Assembly: GCA_017860345.1 (NCBI GenBank)
Contig: JAFNAV010000005.1
Location: 22,325-86,324, forward strand
Direction of reading: 5' to 3'
DNA length: 64,000 nucleotides
From: Bacteroidota bacterium
Lineage (GTDB): Bacteria > Bacteroidota > Bacteroidia > Bacteroidales > Paludibacteraceae
The stretch's first letter is position 1. Every line of letters starts with the position of its first letter. Shown piece after piece: positions 8,908-17,618 of the stretch. Both the position numbers and the translations under genes were made by a program. The notes below the pieces were generated by a model. The model did not search any database, was not told the origin of the DNA, and worked only from the letters and a program-made list of their open reading frames with translations.

Positions 8908-11754
8908 TTAATCGAACTTTAGCACGATGCGACCTGTGTACGTGCCGTCGACCCAGCGGGGCTGGGAGGATGGGCCGATAAGGTCGGTAGTGTTCACTTT
9001 GTTGCGCACCGGTGGGATAACGTTGAGTACCGAGATGCCGCTTTGTGGCAAGGTATAGAGCAGTTTATCACGACCATCGCGCGGTTCGTACACCCCAACG
9101 TAGGCGTCGGGGGTTTGGTTTACAAGGTTTATGGCGCCTTCTGATGTTTTGAAATTAATCCAGCTTACGTTGGCAAAATAGCCTTTAAACTCGGGATAGG
9201 TGAATGATTCGCCGGGTATGGGATCGTTGTAATCGTTCTCCCAGAGGTCGTAAACGGTACCGTGGATGCGGTTTTGCCATACGCGGTAAGGGCCGGCTCC
9301 GAGCCAACGCTTGTGCTGCATTTTTTCTTCGGGATAATCGAAGCAGATTCCCATCAGATCGACCACAGCGCTGAAATTGTAACTGTAATCGAGGGTTACG
9401 TTGTCGGCCTGCCCAAAAGTCCATTTAGCCCAATCGAGATTGCCGAGTTTGTAGTTAGCGGTGATTACCAGAAGATTATTTTCGGTCTTCAGCTCAAATC
9501 CGGTAAATACTCCTGCATCGGTAAATTCGGTATAGGTACGCTCCTTGGCGCGCGATTGTTCGTCGTCGTGATTGTAAAACTGGTCTAATGAGCGGTCGGC
9601 ACGCCGGGCTGCGATAAAACGGGGGCCGTGGCCAAAGCTTAATTTGCGTCCGGCAACAGAGACATAGGCCAGTTGCCCGTCTTTTTTAGCAAAAACATAC
9701 TTTCGGCTGCCCGCTGCGACGATAAGCGTGTCGGCAGTTTCGGTATATGCGGCCTTTAGCGAAGCAACCGGAGCAGGCTCCGTAGTGCTATTAACAGGGA
9801 AAGACCAGCGCCAGAGTTCGTCGCCCCGATAATCGATGGCTGTGACAAATAAGGCATCGGCCTGAGGGTTTATGTTGGTATTCAGATTGATAGTTCCCGC
9901 ATTGTGAGGTTTAACGTCCGGGCCTTTGAGTTCGCCCTGAGCAATCGTTTTTACAGTTCCGCGAGCATCGCCTGATTTCGGAAATTTAACCTGTTTCCAT
10001 ACAAACCGACAGGTATTGAGGTTCAGGAAATCATACCGGTTCTCGACAGTAAGCGTACCGTTGAAGTTTTGATCGATAGCTTTGTTGGTTATCTGCACCG
10101 GACTCCAGATTTGTTTCACGGTGAAATAGCTTCCTTCTTTTTCGTGGTGAGGCCCTACTATGCCATCGGCACCCCAGTTGCCCTGATTGTCGATATATCC
10201 GTCTTTGTCTAAACGCTTCACGCCTTCATCGGCCAGTACCCAGAGAAATCCTCCGGCACATCTTGGGTGCTTGCGCATCATTTCCCAATAATCGTAGAGG
10301 CCGGCGCCGTGACCACCATCGTACAAGCCATGCAGAAATTCGGTTGGCATGTATATTTCGGGCTTGCGCATATAGTTTTGGCTTTCGCCATAAGAGCGGT
10401 AGTGCATGGTTTCGAATCCGCCAAAATTACCTTGCGGGTGAATTACCGGACGTAACTGCGGATCGTATTTATGAAACTCACCATCCAGTTCAGTGTTCCA
10501 GCCACCCTCGTTGCCATTGCTCCACCAAATTACCGAAGGGTGGTTCACATCGCGCTCCACCATTTCCCGGATTAATTTCACCCCGGTAGGCGTGTCGTAT
10601 TTTCCGTGCCAGCCGCCCAGTTCGTTCTCAACATAAAGTCCCAGAGAGTCGCACGCATCGAGAAATTCAGGATCGGCCGGATAGTGCGACAGTCGCACGG
10701 CATTCATATTCATGTTTTTGATAAGCAATACATCTTCAATGTTTTTAGCCACAGACAAGGTACGTCCGGTTTCGGGTCTGAAGCTATGTCGGTTTACACC
10801 TTTAATCAGGACTTTAGCGCCATTGATATACAATCCGTCGGACGGACGGACTTCGATGGTGCGAAACCCGAATTTATCGGTAATACGATGCAGAACTTTG
10901 CCCGAAGCATCGAGCAAAGTAAGCTGAGCTGAGTAACGGTTGGGAGTTTCGGCAGACCACAACAAAGGATTTTTCACTGAAACATCCACCGCAGTCCAGT
11001 CGCTACCGGCCTTTACAGGCGTGTTGTTTTCGGCCACTTTCTTACCAAGCGCATCAAAAATGAGGGTATTTATCGTTCCACCGTCCAAGGCACGGTTCAG
11101 ATAGCAGTTAGCCCTGAATTGGCCATTGGCCTTAGCATCGATGGAGAGCTGTGTAATGTGCGTAACAGGTTTTACTTCGAGAAAAACAGGACGAATTATG
11201 CCTCCAAAATTCCAATAATCGGCACGTCGCTCGGCCAGATTTACACCTGCGTTTTCACTCTCTTTGCTTACAGTTACCTCCAGCAGATTTTTTTTGCCGT
11301 ATTTTACACGCTCGGTAATGTTGTACGAAAAGCGGTAAAAACCACCCTGATGAGCAGCCCCGGCTTTTTGTCCGTTTATTTTCACTTCGGTATCGGTCAT
11401 CGAAGCTTCGAATACGATATAAATAATTTGTCCGCGCCAGGCAGCAGGTACATCAAACTCATATTTATACATCCCTTTTTCGTTGGCCACGCCATCGGGG
11501 AAAGCTTTTCCGTAGAATTTCATTCCGTACTGATAATTACCAAAGCCCTGAAGTTCCCAACAGGAAGGTACGCCTATTTTAGTCCACTTACCTGCATTCA
11601 TGCCATCGGTGCAGAAAAAATCCCATTGCACCATATCGTCGCTTCCACGTCCCGAGAGATAAACCCTTTCGGTAACAGGTACAGACTTTTCAGCATAAAC
11701 AAGAGAAAGCAAAAGAACAGCTAATGTTGTCAGTAATAATTTAATACGAATCAT
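8908..11754 (-). CDS. GH2 family glycosidase, LacZ-like five-domain type, secreted
   Basis: A 948-residue exported GH2 enzyme with signal peptide MIRIKLLLTTLAVLLLSLVYA. The N-terminal sugar-binding jelly roll (GVPSCWELQGFG, YNITERVKYGKKNLLEV) is followed by the immunoglobulin-like domain and a TIM barrel. VIWWSNGNEGGWN near residue 410 has the Asn-Glu pair of the acid/base, and PTEFLHG near 470 supplies the probable nucleophile. The C-terminal part is the beta-galactosidase small-chain domain (RWLGAGPYRVWQNR). GH2 covers beta-galactosidases, beta-glucuronidases and arabinopyranosidases, so the sugar is uncertain; several GH2 enzymes act on RG-II side chains. It is a single unit with its own copy of the bipartite element. 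Confidence 0.85.
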   Translation of the reverse strand: MIRIKLLLTTLAVLLLSLVYAEKSVPVTERVYLSGRGSDDMVQWDFFCTDGMNAGKWTKIGVPSCWELQGFGNYQYGMKFYGKAFPDGVANEKGMYKYEFDVPAAWRGQIIYIVFEASMTDTEVKINGQKAGAAHQGGFYRFSYNITERVKYGKKNLLEVTVSKESENAGVNLAERRADYWNFGGIIRPVFLEVKPVTHITQLSIDAKANGQFRANCYLNRALDGGTINTLIFDALGKKVAENNTPVKAGSDWTAVDVSVKNPLLWSAETPNRYSAQLTLLDASGKVLHRITDKFGFRTIEVRPSDGLYINGAKVLIKGVNRHSFRPETGRTLSVAKNIEDVLLIKNMNMNAVRLSHYPADPEFLDACDSLGLYVENELGGWHGKYDTPTGVKLIREMVERDVNHPSVIWWSNGNEGGWNTELDGEFHKYDPQLRPVIHPQGNFGGFETMHYRSYGESQNYMRKPEIYMPTEFLHGLYDGGHGAGLYDYWEMMRKHPRCAGGFLWVLADEGVKRLDKDGYIDNQGNWGADGIVGPHHEKEGSYFTVKQIWSPVQITNKAIDQNFNGTLTVENRYDFLNLNTCRFVWKQVKFPKSGDARGTVKTIAQGELKGPDVKPHNAGTINLNTNINPQADALFVTAIDYRGDELWRWSFPVNSTTEPAPVASLKAAYTETADTLIVAAGSRKYVFAKKDGQLAYVSVAGRKLSFGHGPRFIAARRADRSLDQFYNHDDEQSRAKERTYTEFTDAGVFTGFELKTENNLLVITANYKLGNLDWAKWTFGQADNVTLDYSYNFSAVVDLMGICFDYPEEKMQHKRWLGAGPYRVWQNRIHGTVYDLWENDYNDPIPGESFTYPEFKGYFANVSWINFKTSEGAINLVNQTPDAYVGVYEPRDGRDKLLYTLPQSGISVLNVIPPVRNKVNTTDLIGPSSQPRWVDGTYTGRIVLKFD

Positions 11755-11789
11755 ATTAAAAAAGTTTTGTTGATAAATACTGAAACAAT

Positions 11790-11815
11790 GACGGGAAAAA
11801 CGTGCATTTGTACCC
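11790..11815 (-). promoter_or_regulatory. Bipartite glycan-regulon element before GH2
   Basis: Minus strand GGGTACAAA is followed at 21 bp by CCGTCATT; 14 bp after the CGTC comes TATTTATC, a candidate -7. The same arrangement, down to the 14-bp spacing and TATTTAT, precedes the lyase gene. The site starts about 60 bp upstream of the ATG. Confidence 0.65.
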
Positions 11816-11950
11816 GTATTTTAACCTTAGTATGCTGTGTGTTGCAGTTTTTAGCATCAAAAAAACAAATTCTGAAACTTATTGAGCAATGAATTTTTCA
11901 AAATGAGCTATCCCACATACCTGTTGTACTCAGAAAACAAAACTAATAAA

Positions 11951-11982
11951 AAACCGGGAAAGGACATCTCCTCACCCGGTTT
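11951..11982. terminator. Terminator after the MFS gene
   Basis: AAACCGGG pairs with CCCGGTTT around a 16-nt loop. On the minus strand it lies just past the stop codon of the MFS transporter and upstream of the next gene, so it separates the lyase-MFS unit from the GH2 unit. Confidence 0.75.
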
Positions 11983-12023
11983 ATTAATATGATGCTTTTA
12001 ATATTTTCAAATTATCATCTTTA

Positions 12024-13259
12024 TCATTCTGTCATATTCACCACCTTAGGTTTCAGCACTATCAGCTGTAGCACAATGGCCACTACCACCACTACACCTA
12101 ACACGGCAAAGTCGCTTCCGAGATGTCCCGCATCGGCCGATTTTCCTAAGAAGTTAGTTATCACAGCGCCAAATGAGATACCTGCCAAATTCATCAGTCC
12201 ATAGCCGGTAGCCCTGTAGCGCGGCGATACAAACTGACAAAGAATCGGCATATTATTCACATCGAACATACCAAACCCAAACCCAAAACAAAGCGCACCG
12301 CCCAACACCATGGTGAAGGTATGGCCGTATCCAAGCATAACCAAGGCCGGAATTGTAAGAGCCAAGCCGATTACGCCCGTATATATACGACCTTTCAAAC
12401 GTTTTTGAACCCAGCGATCGGACACTACGCCACCCACCAATACACCTACAAAGGAGGCCATAGCCATGGTGATGGTAGCCATAGGCCCAGCCTGAGCCAT
12501 ATCCAGATGAAGCGTGTCGGAAAGTAACGTTGGCAACCAGTTTTTGGTAGCCCAGCCCGGCAAACTCGGCGCCGAAAAGTAGAAAAGCAATACCCAGAAC
12601 GATATATTTCCTAACAAAACACCAATACCTTTGAGCGAAACCGAGAACTCTTTCAGGATTGATTTCTGGCTAACAGCTTTCACATCGTATCCTTTTTTCT
12701 CGCGAAGCAAAAGAATAAGAATCAGACTATAAACCACACCAACTACCCCAAAGAAATGAAAAGTAGACTGCCACGAAAAACGGTCGGCTATGGTAGCTCC
12801 AAATCCGCCAAACGCCTGCCCGAGGTAAATTCCCGTGGTATGGATACCTATAGCTATGGAGCGTGTTTTGCCATCGTGATAGTCGGCAATAAGCGACAAG
12901 CCGGCCGGAATATAAAACGCCTCGCTGATACCCATTAGCGCCCGCAACCAGTAAATCTGGTCGTACGTTTGCGCATAACCCATCAGCAAAGTAACAGCCG
13001 ACCACACAAACAAGCTGCCAACAATCAACCATTTACGATTCAGTCTGTCGGCAATAATTCCGGAAACAGGACTCATAAAAGCGTAAATCCACAGAAAAAC
13101 CGCCATTAATCTCCCAAAATTTTCTGCCGAAATCAGCTCATGAATATCGTGCATCATTGTTGGTTTCATGGTCGAGAGCATTTGCCTGTCCAAATAATTG
13201 AGCAAAGCCACAAACCACAACAACAGAACCACCAACCATGGATAAAACTTACCTTTCAT
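12024..13259 (-). CDS. MFS transporter, sugar-acid (anion:cation symporter) type
   Basis: A 411-residue inner-membrane protein with about twelve hydrophobic segments. The first helix and loop, LLWFVALLNYLDRQMLS, and the motif GIIADRLNRKWLIVG after helix 2 are characteristic of the major facilitator superfamily, and resemble the subgroup that carries hexuronates, glucarate and related organic anions. It lies downstream of the DapA/NanA-like lyase on the same strand and is closed by a terminator, which suggests that the two are transcribed together despite a 408-bp gap filled by repeat elements. I infer import of an acidic monosaccharide released from the glycan, for example Kdo, Dha or an uronic acid. 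Confidence 0.85.
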   Translation of the reverse strand: MKGKFYPWLVVLLLWFVALLNYLDRQMLSTMKPTMMHDIHELISAENFGRLMAVFLWIYAFMSPVSGIIADRLNRKWLIVGSLFVWSAVTLLMGYAQTYDQIYWLRALMGISEAFYIPAGLSLIADYHDGKTRSIAIGIHTTGIYLGQAFGGFGATIADRFSWQSTFHFFGVVGVVYSLILILLLREKKGYDVKAVSQKSILKEFSVSLKGIGVLLGNISFWVLLFYFSAPSLPGWATKNWLPTLLSDTLHLDMAQAGPMATITMAMASFVGVLVGGVVSDRWVQKRLKGRIYTGVIGLALTIPALVMLGYGHTFTMVLGGALCFGFGFGMFDVNNMPILCQFVSPRYRATGYGLMNLAGISFGAVITNFLGKSADAGHLGSDFAVLGVVVVVAIVLQLIVLKPKVVNMTE

Positions 13260-13275
13260 TTCCGATTCTTTTTTT

Positions 13276-13484
13276 TATATTAGAGTTTATATAGAACAGC
13301 TTGTTATGTAACTAACAATATGACAATTATTAACACGAAGACTCGAAGACACCAATTAAAAACATATTAATATGTTTTTCTTCGTGATCTGATATTAAGC
13401 AAAAAAACAAATTGTGTCTTCGAGACTTCGTGTTTAAAACTTTTACATTCAATTTTATATCTCTTTATTCAATATAATATCTAT
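13276..13484. repeat. Palindromic MITE-like element, copy 1
   Basis: Two 21-nt arms at 13332-13352 and 13414-13434 are inverted repeats with a single mismatch (core AACACGAAG / CTTCGTGTT). The same flanks and core (GACACCAATTAAAAACA, CTTCGTG, TTTATA-GAA, ATATAATATCT) recur near 59.7-60.0 kb. It fills much of the gap between the lyase and MFS genes. No ORF is present, so it is a non-coding dispersed repeat that may be mobilised in trans. Confidence 0.6.
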
Positions 13485-13528
13485 TCTTTTTAATATTTTT
13501 TGAGAGAGACAATTTTCACACAGACTTC

Positions 13529-13631
13529 CAAAAACCTAAAAATCAAGGCTCGCAACAGAGGCAAAGGCGGAGTTTACCAAAGCAAAGGAGCATTCTGCCG
13601 AAAGAGCTTAACGATGAGTTTAAGGTTTTTG
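13529..13631. repeat. Short intergenic element with inverted ends
   Basis: CAAAAACCT at 13529 and AGGTTTTTG at 13623 are exact inverted ends around a segment with more G and A than its surroundings. It has no credible ORF and lies just downstream of the lyase stop codon. It may be a dispersed repeat or may act as a processing or termination hairpin. Confidence 0.35.
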
Positions 13632-13667
13632 CAGGAGTATCCGATATTTTATTTCCTTAATTTACAA

Positions 13668-14570
13668 TTAAATATCCAGCGCCTCGATGGCACTACGGAT
13701 TTTTGCCTTGTGTGCTTCGTCGAATTTATTGAAAGGAGCCGCCAAAAAATCGTTGCAAATACCCAATACCGACAAAGCTGACTTTACGCCCTTCAGGTAG
13801 CTCGACCCATAACTGCCTACTGTGTAAATAGAAGAACTTATTTGCATCACTTTAACCTGAAGTTCGCGTACTTTATCCACATTTTTTTCAGCAGCAGCGT
13901 TGTACAAATCAACATACAGTTTCGGGAACATGTTAGCTCCGCCATTTACACCACCATGTGCACCCAGCAATACCGATTCGGCCATCATTTCCTCAGGGCC
14001 TACGAAAAGCGAAAAATCTTTGCGATTGCGCATCTCGTACATCACCGACTGAAAATATCCACCGCTGGCTGAGCTATCTTTAAAACCAATAACCTGCTCG
14101 TTTTCGGCAATACGGCTAATTGTGGCCGGAGCAAACGAAACCTTGGTATGTGTAGGCATGTTGTACAAAAAAACCGGAAGCGGAAGTTGTGGCACCAGCT
14201 GTTCGTAAAACTCTGCAAGTTCGCTCTGAGCAGTGGCATAGTAATACGGCGGGGCAGAAACTACCGCATCGGCACCATTATCAGCAGCTATTTTGGCTAA
14301 TGACACGCTGTCGGCAATAGAGGTATCCGAAACTCCAACCAGTAAAGGAATTCTGTTTTTCAGGATTCGGGCAGTATGACGAATAACTTCAGTTCTCAGA
14401 CTAAAGCCAAGACTCTGAGCTTCGCCTGTTGTACCTAAAATAAATACTCCGTGTACCCCACCGGCCACTACATGCTCAATCAGATTCTCAAGCCCTTGTT
14501 TGTCAAGGGTATTATTGTCCAATAATGGTGTTACCAAGGGTGGTACAATGCCACGTAAAATCGTTTTCAT
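13668..14570 (-). CDS. DapA/NanA-family pyruvate-dependent aldolase/lyase
   Basis: A 300-residue cytoplasmic TIM-barrel protein of the dihydrodipicolinate synthase/N-acetylneuraminate lyase family. FILGTTGEAQSL is the substrate-carboxylate loop, YNMP near residue 136 holds the catalytic tyrosine, and the lysine of GFKDSS near residue 164 forms the Schiff base. Members make or split 2-keto-3-deoxy acids. True DapA is unlikely because the gene sits with a sugar-acid transporter and carries the glycan-regulon promoter element. RG-II contains Kdo and Dha, so a Kdo/Dha-type aldolase yielding pyruvate is my preferred guess; a keto-deoxy-rhamnonate or uronate aldolase is also possible. Confidence 0.8.
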   Translation of the reverse strand: MKTILRGIVPPLVTPLLDNNTLDKQGLENLIEHVVAGGVHGVFILGTTGEAQSLGFSLRTEVIRHTARILKNRIPLLVGVSDTSIADSVSLAKIAADNGADAVVSAPPYYYATAQSELAEFYEQLVPQLPLPVFLYNMPTHTKVSFAPATISRIAENEQVIGFKDSSASGGYFQSVMYEMRNRKDFSLFVGPEEMMAESVLLGAHGGVNGGANMFPKLYVDLYNAAAEKNVDKVRELQVKVMQISSSIYTVGSYGSSYLKGVKSALSVLGICNDFLAAPFNKFDEAHKAKIRSAIEALDI

Positions 14571-14616
14571 TTCTATTGATTAATGTCGTTTTTTGTTTTA
14601 TAAATATCAGTTAAAT

Positions 14617-14642
14617 GACGTACCCGCGTTGATTTTGTACCC
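14617..14642 (-). promoter_or_regulatory. Bipartite glycan-regulon element before the lyase
   Basis: Minus strand GGGTACAAA is followed at 21 bp by ACGTCATT, with TATTTATA 14 bp after the CGTC. The region from GGGTAC to TATTTAT keeps the same spacing as before the GH2 gene at 8.9-11.8 kb, which links a cytoplasmic catabolic enzyme to the secreted hydrolases. Confidence 0.65.
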
Positions 14643-14749
14643 TTTTGGTTTATATGATAGTTTGAGAACCATTCTTGTTTGGTAAACTTTTTTGGGGAGG
14701 ATTATTAAGAATTGAATATCGGAGAAAAATAAACGGAGATGAAATAAAA

Positions 14750-14780
14750 AAGCCCTGACGCTACAAAGCATCAGGACTTT
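14750..14780 (-). terminator. Rho-independent terminator of gpmI
   Basis: On the minus strand AGTCCTGATGC pairs with GCGTCAGGGCT around TTTGTA and is followed by a run of T. It lies about 25 bp past the gpmI stop codon. Confidence 0.85.
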
Positions 14781-14802
14781 CGGTACGTATAAAAAGCGTT
14801 TC

Positions 14803-16323
14803 TTAAACAATCAGGCTTTTGCCGGTCATTTCCTCCGGTTTGGCTATACCCAGAATGTGGCAGATAGAAGGAGCCACATCGGCCAGAATACCATTCTCAA
14901 CCTTAGCTGCTTTATTTTCAGTCACATATACAAAAGGCACCGGGTTCAGCGAATGAGCCGTATTGGGCGATCCATCTTCATTTTCAGCATTATCGGCATT
15001 GCCGTGGTCGGCTATGATAATCACCTCGTAACCATTGGCTTTAGCAGCATCCACCACCTTACCAACACAAACATCAATCGTTTCGACAGCCTTTACAATA
15101 GCCTCGCGAATACCGGTGTGACCCACCATATCGCCATTGGCAAAGTTAAGCGCTACAAAGTTATATTGTTGTGTATTCAGGGCCGCCACCAATTTATCAG
15201 CCACTTCGGGAGCACTCATTTCGGGTTGCAGATCGTAAGTAGCCACTTTAGGCGAAGGCACCAGAATGCGATCTTCGCCGGGAAATTCGCTTTCGCGTCC
15301 ACCCGAGAAAAAGAATGTTACGTGAGCAAATTTTTCAGTTTCGGCAATACGCAACTGCTTCATTCCGAGCGACGATACATATTCGCCCAAGGTGTTCTGC
15401 ACATTATCTTTATCAAACAATACATGCAAGCCTTTGAACGAAGAATCGTACGGAGTCATACAGTAGTATTGCAGTGGAATGGTTTTCATACCGGCCTCAG
15501 GCATATCCTGCTGAGTCAGTACCACGGTAAGTTCTTTAGCGCGGTCATTGCGGTAGTTGAAGAAAATAACCACATCGCCAGCCTCAATTTTTGCAGTAGC
15601 GTTGCCGGCAGCATCAGTAATTACTATCGGTTTAATAAATTCATCGGTAACACCAGCTTCGTACGAAGCCTGCACTGCCGCCACCGCATCGGTAGCAGGA
15701 GTTCCTGTACCGTGCACCATCAAATCGTACGATTCCTTAACACGTTCCCAGCGTTTGTCACGATCCATGGCATAGTATCTACCCACCACCGAAGCTATTT
15801 GGGTAGTGGTACCGGCAGTATATTTAGCCAATTGTTCGATAAATCCTTTACCGCTTTTGGGGTCGGTATCGCGCCCATCCATAAAGGCATGCACGTAAGC
15901 CTGAGCACCATATTCTTTGGCAATATCAATCAGTTTCAGCAAATGGTCGAGCGAACTGTGCACCCCACCATCAGAAACCAGTCCCAGGAAATGAATCTTT
16001 TTCCGGTTGTCGCGGGCATAAGAATAAGCGTTGATAACTTCAGGATTCTGAAGAATACTGTTGTCGCGGCAGGCGATATTGATTTTCACCAAATCCTGAT
16101 ACACCACCCGTCCGGCACCAATGTTCAAGTGTCCAACTTCCGAGTTACCCATCTGACCATCAGGCAGTCCCACATCTTCGCCCGAAGCCTGAAGCTCCGA
16201 ATTAGGATAATTAGCCAACAGCGAATCCCAGTAGGGAGTTGGAGTGTTGAAAATAATGTCTGCTTTGGAATGGTTACCAATTCCCCAGCCATCAAGGATC
16301 ATTAATAAAGCTTTTTTACTCAT
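14803..16323 (-). CDS. gpmI: 2,3-bisphosphoglycerate-independent phosphoglycerate mutase
   Basis: A 506-residue cytoplasmic enzyme interconverting 3- and 2-phosphoglycerate in glycolysis and gluconeogenesis. MILDGWG provides the first metal-binding Asp at residue 11, and [10 protein letters not shown] holds the phosphoserine at about residue 61. [12 protein letters not shown], and ADHGNADN near the C-terminus, are the other metal-site blocks of the alkaline-phosphatase fold. Length and motifs match the Mn-dependent iPGM family throughout. It is a single gene with its own terminator and a CAAAATTA box on the plus strand at 16381, which reads TAATTTTG as a -7 on the minus strand. Nothing unusual was noticed. 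Confidence 0.97.
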   Translation of the reverse strand: MSKKALLMILDGWGIGNHSKADIIFNTPTPYWDSLLANYPNSELQASGEDVGLPDGQMGNSEVGHLNIGAGRVVYQDLVKINIACRDNSILQNPEVINAYSYARDNRKKIHFLGLVSDGGVHSSLDHLLKLIDIAKEYGAQAYVHAFMDGRDTDPKSGKGFIEQLAKYTAGTTTQIASVVGRYYAMDRDKRWERVKESYDLMVHGTGTPATDAVAAVQASYEAGVTDEFIKPIVITDAAGNATAKIEAGDVVIFFNYRNDRAKELTVVLTQQDMPEAGMKTIPLQYYCMTPYDSSFKGLHVLFDKDNVQNTLGEYVSSLGMKQLRIAETEKFAHVTFFFSGGRESEFPGEDRILVPSPKVATYDLQPEMSAPEVADKLVAALNTQQYNFVALNFANGDMVGHTGIREAIVKAVETIDVCVGKVVDAAKANGYEVIIIADHGNADNAENEDGSPNTAHSLNPVPFVYVTENKAAKVENGILADVAPSICHILGIAKPEEMTGKSLIV

Positions 16324-16380
16324 ATTATATTGATTTATATTATTTTATACCAGTACTAATACCTGCCGCTTACGACGCCG

Positions 16381-16388
16381 CAAAATTA
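16381..16388 (-). promoter_or_regulatory. Candidate -7 box for gpmI
   Basis: TAATTTTG on the minus strand matches TAnnTTTG about 60 bp before the gpmI ATG. No clear -33 partner is seen. Confidence 0.4.
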
Positions 16389-16541
16389 CTTATTTTTTTG
16401 CACATAACCATTGTTTGCGGTTAAAGTTAATGCCTTTGTGCTCCAGATTGAATGTAACAAAACCCAACATAAACTATATTACAGCCGGCAAAGCAAACAT
16501 CATTCAGACATCGGCAGGCATGCAGCTTAAGCAGAAACGCT

Positions 16542-16549
16542 TATCTTTG
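16542..16549 (+). promoter_or_regulatory. Candidate -7 box for the LysO-like gene
   Basis: TATCTTTG matches the Bacteroidota -7 consensus about 50 bp upstream of the ATG at 16600. A -33 element is not obvious. Confidence 0.45.
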
Positions 16550-16599
16550 CATTTCCTATTCTAATAAAAAATCTTTCAGTACAAACACAAAAGTATTCT

Positions 16600-17508
16600 A
16601 TGTTCGCAGTCATCCTGTTTATGCTCACCGGAATAGCCGCAGGCTATCTTGTACGAAAAAGAAAATTTCGTTTTATAAACGGAATCATTATGATGTTGAT
16701 TTGGGCTTTGCTGCTTTTGCTGGGTATAGAAGTTGGGTTGAATCAAGAAATTGTGAGTCGCTTTCACCAACTTGGCTTCGAAGCTTTTCTCATTGCATTT
16801 TTCGGAACACTTGGCAGCATTGTTGGAGCTAAAATACTGTGGGGGAAATCGTCTCAACAACAAATACAGTCAGAAGACACACATACTACAACGGGCATAT
16901 TCAGCGTACTCAAAGGCAGTCTTATTATTTTGGCTTTCTTTATTATCGGCCTGCTCGCAGGAATTTTCAAAATAATTCCGGAAGCTTTTTTCAACCGCGA
17001 TTTCAGCTTTTATGTCCTTTGTGCGCTTATGTTTTCGGTAGGACTCAGCATTGGCCAACAACCCGAAACCGTAAAAAAATTTCGCTCCATACATTCACGC
17101 GTTTTACTGCTACCCTTTGTAACCATACTTGGAACCTGGCTGGGCGTATTCGTTATTTCAGGATTCTTCAAGCATAGCGCCACCGAATTTCTGGCCATGA
17201 GCTCCGGCTTTGGTTATTACTCCTTATCGAGCATTATGATTACCGAATACAAAGGCATAGAACTGGGCACAATTGCCTTGCTTTCAAACATTATCCGCGA
17301 AGTATTAACCTTACTTTTTGCGCCATTTATGGTCAGATATTTCGGTCGTTTGGCACCCATTGCCGCCGGAGGCGCCACTACCATGGACACCACCTTTCCT
17401 ATCATTGTAAATACTTCGGGCAAGGAATTTTCCATCGTATCTATTTATAGCGGATTTGTGGTTGATTTTTCTGTGCCGTTTTTAGTAACTTTGTGGTGCG
17501 GATTCTGA
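16600..17508 (+). CDS. LysO-family (DUF340) amino acid exporter-like membrane protein
   Basis: A 302-residue inner-membrane protein with roughly eight to nine hydrophobic segments. The N-terminal half (MFAVILFMLTGIAAGYLVRK, then GIEVGLNQEIV) and the C-terminal half (SSGFGYYSLSSIMITEYKG, IREVLTLLFAPFM, PIAAGGATTMDTTFPII) carry the conserved glycines and acidic residues of the LysO/YbjE family. Members export lysine and its toxic analogues. It is a single gene between gpmI and fumarase, preceded by a TATCTTTG box. No frameshift or truncation is visible. The exact substrate is not determined by the sequence. Confidence 0.8.
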   Translation: MFAVILFMLTGIAAGYLVRKRKFRFINGIIMMLIWALLLLLGIEVGLNQEIVSRFHQLGFEAFLIAFFGTLGSIVGAKILWGKSSQQQIQSEDTHTTTGIFSVLKGSLIILAFFIIGLLAGIFKIIPEAFFNRDFSFYVLCALMFSVGLSIGQQPETVKKFRSIHSRVLLLPFVTILGTWLGVFVISGFFKHSATEFLAMSSGFGYYSLSSIMITEYKGIELGTIALLSNIIREVLTLLFAPFMVRYFGRLAPIAAGGATTMDTTFPIIVNTSGKEFSIVSIYSGFVVDFSVPFLVTLWCGF

Positions 17509-17564
17509 TTGTTTCCGAATCGCAAAAAAACTTTAAACAGCCCAATATTACAGAAATTTTTCCG

Positions 17565-17572
17565 TAATTTTG
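17565..17572 (+). promoter_or_regulatory. Candidate -7 box for fumarase
   Basis: TAATTTTG about 47 bp before the fumarase ATG matches TAnnTTTG. It lies downstream of the previous gene's stop codon, consistent with a monocistronic unit. Confidence 0.45.
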
Positions 17573-17618
17573 CAACACTGTATAAGGATAAAAAAACGAC
17601 TAACAAATAATACAAATC

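Noticed and set aside
14857..16305. 482-codon plus-strand frame opposite gpmI
   Set aside because: Fully antisense to a clear gpmI; composition (Ile-, His-, Phe-rich) reflects the codon bias of the sense gene.
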